This document shows positions 58,284 to 64,000 of a DNA stretch of 64,000 nt, in pieces. Within the stretch, counting starts at the first letter, position 1, and the number at the start of each line of letters is the position of its first letter. The position numbers were made by a program, and so were the translations under genes. The stretch lies in the NCBI GenBank assembly GCA_958450325.1, contig OY288261.1, positions 18,713,277 to 18,777,276 on the forward strand, in the 5' to 3' direction. The notes under the pieces are model-generated. The model saw only the letters and a list, made by a program, of their open reading frames with translations, made no database searches and had not been told where the DNA came from. This DNA comes from Agrostemma githago (lineage: Eukaryota > Streptophyta > Magnoliopsida > Caryophyllales > Caryophyllaceae).

Positions 58284-60034
58284 TGATAAGTGTAGTTTCT
58301 AGTGCCTAATTTGTTGTGTTTTGGTCCCGTTTTCCTTGTGGAATCGCTCCTTGGAAGCGGTTTTTGGGTTACTTATGCTTCCTTTAGTTCGTTTTAGGTT
58401 CCCAGGACCATTCATGAAGAATTGGAACGATTCCGACTCGTTTCATACACTTTTGGAGCCAACGAAGAGAAGGAACGATCACTCGATGCCTTGGATTCGA
58501 TCCCGAGACCTTGGGACCCATTCTCGAGCCCCTTAGGCTCGATCCCGAGTCCCGAGAATCGATGAGAAACCCATGAGAGGCAAGGAGGGACCTTAAAGAT
58601 AATATTGGAGGCCTACAAGACTCATCCCCGACGGGAAGAACCTCATCCCGTCCGGGATGAGGTGCATAAATGCGATTGCTTCTGTCCTGGGTCCATCCTG
58701 ACCGGGATGAGTTCATCTCGACCGGGACCACCTCATCCCGACCGAGAAGAGCAATAACACAGCCTGGTGTTATTGATAACACAGCCCGGTGTTATGCTTG
58801 ATCCCGACCGGGAAGATAGCTTCCCGACCGGGAAGGATGGCCCATCCCGACCGGGACCATTCCTTCCCGACCGGGAAGAAGTGCTGTAGCCCGCAATTGC
58901 TTCTTTCCTTCTCCTTATTTATTGTAACCCTATATATACCCCCTTCTTGTAATCTTATGGGATGTTCTTGATTACCCATTAAACCCTAGACTACTTTAGG
59001 TTAGATTAGATTAGATTAGAGTAGATTAGTCTTTAGTTAATCGTTAATATTAGTTTAATCCTTGTATGAAGGGAATTCTTCAAGATTCAACCAAGATTGA
59101 CAACCTTGGGAGATTGTTTTGGGTTTTTCTTATTAATACAAGTTTCAATCTTTCCTCTTCACTAGTTTGGTATAATCTTCTCATCCTTTTTACTCTTAAT
59201 CTTTGTTTTATTATTCAAGTTTCAATCTTTACTCATTGTGTTGTTCATTGCTTATTGTTTTCACTAGTTTCTTTATGTATGCTTTGGTGTTTGTGTTGAT
59301 TTCTCTTGTCTTTGTTATTGTTAGTTTAGCTATGTTTGAGTAGACTTTTGCTAGGGTTAGTAGGGGGATTTGGGTGTTTAGTGGGTGATTAAGGGTTTGC
59401 TTAAGATGTTGGTGGAAGTTTTGGTTGCCTCTTGGTTAGATGCATAGAACATGCTTGATGAAATGCTTGAATGACATGTAGATGCATATGCTTGTTTTTC
59501 TTGCCTTTTCTCTTGTGGGTGGTGGTTTGCTCGTAGGTTTGGTTCCCTCATTAGTAGCGAGAGCGTGGTGAGGATGACCTCTAGGTCGGTCTACGTAGCG
59601 AGAGCCCGGACGTAACCTAGGCTACGAAAGAGCGCTAGTAACCCCGTTTGTCATGTGTGTCGCTAAATTGGGCTCTTGCGCGAGAGCGAGGAACCTCTAG
59701 GATGGTCTACGTAGCGAGAGCCCGGACTACACCTAGATAACCCGATTACCCCTTCACCTTAGCTCTTCCTCGATCATTCCAGCACCCTTGAACCCGACCT
59801 AATCCTAGCCCTTTTCTTATTTGTTTTCTTCGTCACTTTAGTCATAGTCTTAGCCTTCTCCCCTTCTTATCATTCTAGTTTAGTTTAGTTCGTTGACCTA
59901 GTCTCGTATTTGGGTGACCTTAGTCTAGACGCCTCTTACCTTCCCCGTGGATTCGACCCAACTTTCCCTATCTACGTATTAGGTGTAGCCGGTTATTATT
60001 GACGGTGGGGATCCACGGAAAATCCCTACCATCA
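58284..60034 (+). repeat. Element E 3' LTR
   Basis: 1751 bp, TGATAAGTG to ACCATCA. Palindromic array at 58624-58881 and TATA box at 58931-58938. No indel relative to the 5' LTR that I could see. Confidence 0.95.
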
Positions 60035-60039
60035 ACGTT

Positions 60040-60326
60040 CATACTGGACGGGATCACTAGTGCGTGCGAGGAGTTTGTATTCTCTCGACCATCGTACCTA
60101 CTTGGCAGGTGAGTTTATCGGTGGTTGGCTCGGGCGGCTGAGCCGATCGGATGTGGAATACCCTCGTTGCCTTCATGCGGTGAAGAGGGCTCACGCGACC
60201 TCGCCGTTGAGGATCACGCAGAGCGGTCATTTTGATCATCCGACATCGCCCGTGCAAGAGGGCGATACTATCAGGCTTGCCCGTGGTCTTGAAGATGATA
60301 AGGAACTGAGGGCCAGGGCGGCCGAT
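60040..60326 (+). pseudogene. Ulp1-like gene, first coding exon, right part
   Basis: It completes the codon broken at 44423 and reads ILDGITSACEEFVFSRPSYLLG before TGA at 60110-60112. From about 60105 the good frame is one base over (GEFIGGWLGRLSRSD to RARAAD), ending in phase 0 at GAT|GTAAGT. A one-base frameshift near 60100-60112 fits best; a cryptic donor GGCAG|GTGAGT at 60108 is an alternative. Confidence 0.65.
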
Positions 60327-60442
60327 GTAAGTAATCATGTCATTAATTCATTAATTAATCTATATGTGCCTGACTTGGAAACCATCGAACCAGACGATGT
60401 AACTCTTGAATATCTGTAAATTTGCATGGTACTCTTAACTAT

Positions 60443-60682
60443 ATTCTGTTACTTTAGCAAATAACTGACGTTACTTTGGTGAATAATATGTGTTACTTTA
60501 ACTCATGATTCCCGTTACTTTAACCTGTACATCTACATAATTGTTCCAATATATATGATGTTACTTTAATTCATACCATTTGTTACTTTAGTTGTTATTA
60601 TCTGTTACTTTAGTGTCCACTCTCTTTTCACTACACCTTCTGTCAGTTGATTATACATTCCATGCACTGTTACTTTAGTACA
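60443..60682 (+). repeat. 22-bp repeat block and left arm of a 240-bp inverted repeat
   Basis: The GTTAC core starts at 60448, 60470, 60492, 60514, 60560, 60582, 60604 and 60669; five gaps are 22 bp. The whole block recurs inverted at 63376-63615 with about 92 percent identity by eye. It lies in the intron 60327-60760. Confidence 0.92.
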
Positions 60683-60760
60683 TACTTGCATCACGATTAT
60701 TGTTTCATGCGGGTCTAGCCCTCTTCGTAGCACCAAAAAAAAAATTGATGTTTCATGCAG

Positions 60761-61416
60761 GATGTCCATCAGATTCATCTGTTGATGGGAAGGAATGCAG
60801 TCGCATTTCATGACTGGTGGGCTTCACATGCTGCTAAGATCAGGAGGATAACATCGGGCAATCCATTACCCGATGACCCGGTACCATCACAAGCATCCCA
60901 GTCATTCTGCGGAGGAGCAGAGCTTCACCGGGTGGTGGATGAAGTATATGAGGCGCTCCGTCGCGCTAGGGAGCTGTCATTGCAGGGGCCGGTATTTGAG
61001 GCCAAAAATACAAGTCAAGATGAGGAGGAAGATCTTAACTATCAGTTGTACTCGACAGCTGAGGTTAATGATGTCATCTAGGAGGGATTGCAGCTACACA
61101 GGGACCGCCCGCTGGTGCTGTCTCTGTGGGATAAGGATAGATGCGGAGACTATGATGTCGGTGATATTTTGTCGGTGGAAGTAGACGGAAGGAAGGTCTT
61201 CCACCCATACTTTTTTCATTCTGACAAGCGGTTGGGATGCATGGAAGTCGTCGATGAGAGGCTTGGATGCTCATGTGATTGTGAAGTCCCGGATCCTGAC
61301 CAGCTTACTTTGTCGAAGTTTCTGCGTATGGATAGCAGGCTTTTCAGGTCTGTTTTGTTTGTGAGGAAAGACGTAATTGACTACGTCTTCTACAAAAATG
61401 AAAAATACAGTTCTTC
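60761..61416 (+). pseudogene. Ulp1-like gene exon, middle region and start of module 1
   Basis: Acceptor TTTCATGCAG, phase 0 start at DVHQIHLLM. TAG at 61079-61081 is in frame; reading resumes at EGLQLHRDRP. The exon ends with the module 1 motif ERLGCSCDC to DVIDYVFYKNEKYSS and donor CTTC|GTAAGT in phase 2. The same motif order reappears at the end of exon 62406-63085. Confidence 0.75.
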
Positions 61417-61503
61417 GTAAGTGGTCTACATCACCTAATTTTGTCAGTGCGTTATAATGGCCATTTTTGTTGAGTGCTACATATTCCGTTCGAATATTTG
61501 CAG

Positions 61504-61687
61504 GGAGATGATTGTGAGGTTAAGTGACTTTTTCAACATACCCCGTGGTGAGTTGGCCACGCTGGCTCCTGGAGAGCAACTTTCGAATGCTGTAATTGAC
61601 AGCTGGTGTATACTTATGAATCACTTGACAGCTGCTCAGTCTGCACAGCGGCGGACATCACGCTGCTTCTTCGGTGTCAGCCACAGC
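61504..61687 (+). pseudogene. Ulp1-like gene exon, module 1
   Basis: Acceptor ATTTGCAG, donor CACAGC|GTAAGC. Contains LSNAVIDSWCILMNHL, corresponding to the region before the catalytic core where Ulp1 proteins have their first helices. It parallels exon 63186-63372 in length and intron phase. Confidence 0.78.
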
Positions 61688-61811
61688 GTAAGCTAATTTA
61701 TTCACTTTGCTCGTCCAAAACGATAAGTGTAACATCATCAACAAACTCTAGTAATATTAATATAATGGCATCATATCAGTTTGCATAAAATATTTATGCA
61801 AAAAAGTGGGT

Positions 61812-61890
61812 GTTACTGTAGTTCTATGAGTGTGTTGCTGTAATGCACTTTGTGCGTTACTCTAATGATATCGACCTGTTACTCCAACAA
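61812..61890 (+). repeat. 22-bp tandem repeat in intron 61688-61901
   Basis: Four units with core positions 61812, 61834 (GTTGC), 61856 and 61878, all exactly 22 bp apart. Confidence 0.88.
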
Positions 61891-61901
61891 ATATCATGCA
61901 G

Positions 61902-62030
61902 GATACAGCTCTCCAGATTTGGACAAGCAGGAAGCGTGGTGTCTTTGTGGACATGAGCGAAGCATTGTTCAACTTCTGGAACATATGGGTCGATGAAAAT
62001 GAAGGGAATCTTGAGCTAGATTCTAACCTG
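61902..62030 (+). pseudogene. Ulp1-like gene exon, module 1
   Basis: Phase 0 at both ends. Reads DTALQIWTSRKRG to GNLELDSNL, donor CTG|GTATTT. Module 2 has this and the next exon fused (63694 onward), so an intron was gained here or lost there. Confidence 0.72.
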
Positions 62031-62116
62031 GTATTTTTGAATTTTAGATCCCATATTTGGTAAGCTTTCCTCATCAATTATAATAACCAACGCGATACCC
62101 TTTTCCCCACCTACAG

Positions 62117-62266
62117 GTATTCGTTCCGGTGCTGTCGGAAAACAATGACCATTACAGCTGCGCGTGTATCAATTTTTTGTCACGGCGGATTGAATACCTT
62201 GATAATAGGTCTTACGACGAGGGGGAGTTTGAAAGTCTTCCTTACGTTGGGATGGCACGGCCCTCA
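62117..62266 (+). pseudogene. Ulp1-like gene exon, module 1, catalytic His and Asp
   Basis: Acceptor CCTACAG, donor CCCTCA|GTAAGT. It starts VFVPVLSENNDHYSCACINF, where His is the expected catalytic residue (HW in most family members, HY here), followed by RRIEYLDNRS with the catalytic Asp. Confidence 0.82.
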
Positions 62267-62405
62267 GTAAGTCTGCTCATTTTGGTATACATTTTAACAT
62301 TTTTATATACGAAACGTCCTATATAAGGATGACCAAAAAAAATTGGGTTTTCGTCATTTTCTCATTCTTATATGTATTTATTTTATTTTATTTTATATCA
62401 CCAAG

Positions 62406-63085
62406 GCTGAAGAAATGGGTAAGTATATGGTTCAGCGAGGCATCAACAAGGGGGCCGATGTCTCTTCGTTCCCTCTTGTCAACATCCCGTTCAGATGGCA
62501 GGGCAGCGGGTTCTCGGTTAATGATTGCGGCGTATACCTCATGATACACTTGATGTTGTACGCCGGGGAGGACTTCGACTGTCCATTGGGCACGAGCGAG
62601 GCGAACAATCTATACAGGGCAGAAATTACGGCGACGTTGTGTCTCTGTGACATTAACAAGGAGAGGGACGTGTTGATATCACGGGTGTCCTCCTTTGTAA
62701 CTGGTAAAGCCAACCTTGCCATCAGTAAGACCATGTCAGATGTTGCCACGTCCGTCAGTGAGTCTGAAAAGAGGTCAGCAGAGCCGATCCCCGACGTGAG
62801 ACCCTCTAAAAAGAGCCGCGTGCCACCATCCACTCCAGAAACACCCGCTGCAGAAACCGCGCTCAAATCACCGGACACCAACGAGCCATTATCTGTTCTT
62901 GGTAGTCGAGCTAGGGGGGACGGGGATAGCTTAGGCTGCTCCATCGACTGTGGCGATGCAGACGTCAGTGTAGCGATGGCATGCCCGTTCCTTGCGAATA
63001 ACAAGACACTGCTGGGCAATCTCCCCGTCCTGCGGAAAAATGTCGTGGACTACTGTTTATTTCAGCACAACAGCTACAACGGCAG
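62406..63085 (+). pseudogene. Ulp1-like gene exon, catalytic Cys of module 1, linker and start of module 2
   Basis: It starts AEEMGKYMVQRG. WQGSGFSVNDCGVYLMIHL has the Cys of the Ulp1 family. After the catalytic domain comes a linker of about 80 residues rich in Ser, Pro and Lys with RPSKKSR, a possible nuclear signal. The exon ends with DSLGCSIDC to NVVDYCLFQHNSYNG, matching the start of module 1. Donor GGCAG|GTAATT, phase 2. Confidence 0.85.
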
Positions 63086-63185
63086 GTAATTACGCAAACA
63101 CTACACATATTGTGAATAAATTGTTGTTTAAATTCTTGTCACTCACCTGTTGGTCGCAATGCCTACTGATCTGTTCCAAATTCAG

Positions 63186-63372
63186 CAAAATGGTTGCGGA
63201 GTATTCATCGTTGGCTCTAATGACCCGTGACGATGTGATGTCCATGCTCCCGGGTAATGACATGTCGTCATCTGTTGTCGAGTGCTGGTCAATGCTTATG
63301 AATAGCCTCGCCGCTAACGGGAGCGGGTCCGGTAATTCTCCGAAGATGGTGTTCTTTGGTCTGCGACAAACG
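63186..63372 (+). pseudogene. Ulp1-like gene exon, module 2
   Basis: Acceptor AAATTCAG, donor AAACG|GTATGT. Contains SSVVECWSMLMNSLA and KMVFFGLRQT, parallel to the module 1 exon at 61504. The inverted 22-bp block starts four bases into the next intron. Confidence 0.78.
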
Positions 63373-63375
63373 GTA

Positions 63376-63615
63376 TGTACTAAATTAACAGTGCATGGAA
63401 TGTATAATCAACTGACAGAATGTGTAGTGAAAAGATGGTGGACACTAAAGTAATAGATAATGTCAACTAAAGTAACAAATGGATGAATTAAAGTAACATC
63501 ATATATGTTGGAACAATAATGTATATGATACAGGTTAAAGTAACGGAACTCATGAATTAAAGTAATACATATTGTTCACCAAAGTAACGTCAGTTATTTG
63601 TTAAAGTAACAGAAT
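63376..63615 (-). repeat. 22-bp repeat block, right arm of the 240-bp inverted repeat
   Basis: Complement of 60443-60682 with about 18 differences. Complement cores (GTAAC) start at 63472, 63493, 63540, 63584 and 63606, with a mutated core (GTAAT) at 63562 in step. It fills most of the intron 63373-63693. Confidence 0.92.
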
Positions 63616-63693
63616 GATCACTGCACCACAAGGACACCAACTAATTACTTTGTATTAACTGTAAATTTTCACACCATCCCATCTTTTTTATAG

Positions 63694-64000
63694 GATGCGA
63701 TAATGAGGATTATTGCCGAAGATCTGGACAATGCGTCAACTCAGAATACGGACTCCTTGATGAACCAATGGCATATTTTCATGAGTAATTATGGCGGTAC
63801 GTTGCATCTGGACGCTGAATTGATCTTTGTGCCCATCAACATTGACGGGTACTTCTGCTGCGTAGTCGTCAACCGAAAGAAAAAGACAATCGATCTCCTC
63901 GACCACCGTTGCTACACAACGATCAGAGATACAACCCTCTTTTCAGCCATCAGGATCATTGTGGGCCTCTCTATTCTTCATTTCATAAGTTTTTTATCAC
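63694..64000 (+). pseudogene. Ulp1-like gene exon, module 2, cut by window end
   Basis: Acceptor TTTATAG. Reads DAIMRIIAED, then FVPINIDGYFCCVVVN and KTIDLLDHRCY. The Asp of LLDHR is kept, but the position of the catalytic His holds Gly-Tyr. The Cys region would lie beyond the window. Confidence 0.8.

Larger units (their letters stand above)
44424..60034 (+). mobile_element. Element E: non-autonomous Athila-like LTR element carrying nested element G
   Basis: Two 1751-bp LTRs (44424-46174, 58284-60034), tRNA-Asp-type primer site, one gag-like ORF, polypurine tract, and perfect ACGTT target copies (44419-44423, 60035-60039). Without G, its internal region is about 4.66 kb and has no protease, RT, RNase H or integrase. 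Athila-lineage elements use tRNA-Asp, which is the basis of the call. I count about 38 LTR differences, near 2.2 percent. It sits in an exon of the Ulp1-like gene in the same orientation. Confidence 0.93.
43720..64000 (+). pseudogene. Ulp1-like (C48) cysteine protease gene, interrupted, 3' end outside window
   Basis: A multi-exon gene on the plus strand. Coding exons inferred from GT-AG sites with matching phases: 43720-44423 joined to 60040-60326, 60761-61416, 61504-61687, 61902-62030, 62117-62266, 62406-63085, 63186-63372 and 63694-beyond 64000. The catalytic signature of SUMO-type proteases is visible: His in NNDHYSC, Asp in EYLDNRS, Cys in NDCGVYLM. Damage: element E splits exon 1, a one-base frameshift is likely near 60100-60112, and TAG at 61079-61081 is in frame. 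Ulp1-like genes of this plant class are often abundant and can be carried by Mutator-like transposons; no terminal inverted repeats are seen here. Confidence 0.8.

Noticed and set aside
60057..60338. 93-residue minus-strand frame overlapping the Ulp1-like exon
   Set aside because: Shadow of the plus-strand exon, whose splice sites and phases are consistent.
60443..60690. Regularly spaced short repeats reminiscent of a CRISPR array
   Set aside because: The conserved core is only about 11 bp, the period is 22 bp, there are no cas genes, and the context is plant introns. It is reported as a degenerate tandem repeat instead.

Overview
The window is nuclear DNA from a flowering plant: one long stack of nested LTR retrotransposons that has broken up a single host-type gene. 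There are no prokaryotic features. Coding regions have plant-style GT-AG introns, and the elements carry tRNA-Arg and tRNA-Asp primer sites typical of plant Ty3/gypsy Tat and Athila lineages. A eudicot, possibly Caryophyllales, is my tentative guess, from memory only.

Layout. (1) 1-14278: Tat-type Ty3/gypsy element A, minus strand, its left LTR cut by the window edge. (2) 14279-15827 and 31602-about 32037: two pieces of one Ty1/copia element. (3) 15828-31601: Tat-type element B, minus strand, inserted in the copia RNase H, with two 2545-bp LTRs and a near-intact polyprotein. (4) 32199-34892: solo Tat LTR C with a perfect 5-bp target duplication. (5) 34893-64000: a multi-exon Ulp1/C48-like cysteine protease gene on the plus strand. 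It has a leader exon, an intron holding the non-autonomous Tat derivative D (35558-43493), a first coding exon split by the Athila-like non-autonomous element E (44424-60034), and further exons with two tandem protease modules, the second running off the window. (6) 48702-56143, inside E: a related element G whose middle is inverted, leaving two truncated LTRs head to head as a palindrome of about 1.4 kb per arm.

How the parts work. A and B encode gag, an aspartic protease, reverse transcriptase, two RNase H domains and integrase on one strand. On the opposite strand, between integrase and the 3' LTR, each has a spliced antisense gene with its own TATA box, intron and poly(A) signal. D keeps LTRs, primer site, leader and polypurine tract but no polymerase genes, so it would need enzymes in trans. 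E and G encode only one gag-like protein of unknown family.

Most unusual signals: (a) a degenerate 22-bp tandem repeat with core GTTACTTTAAT in four introns of the Ulp1-like gene, whose phase continues across the D insertion and of which one block reappears inverted in another intron; (b) the inverted element G; (c) a second protease module lacking the usual catalytic histidine; (d) self-complementary 12-mer arrays in the LTRs of two unrelated families. Counts of LTR differences were made by eye and are approximate.
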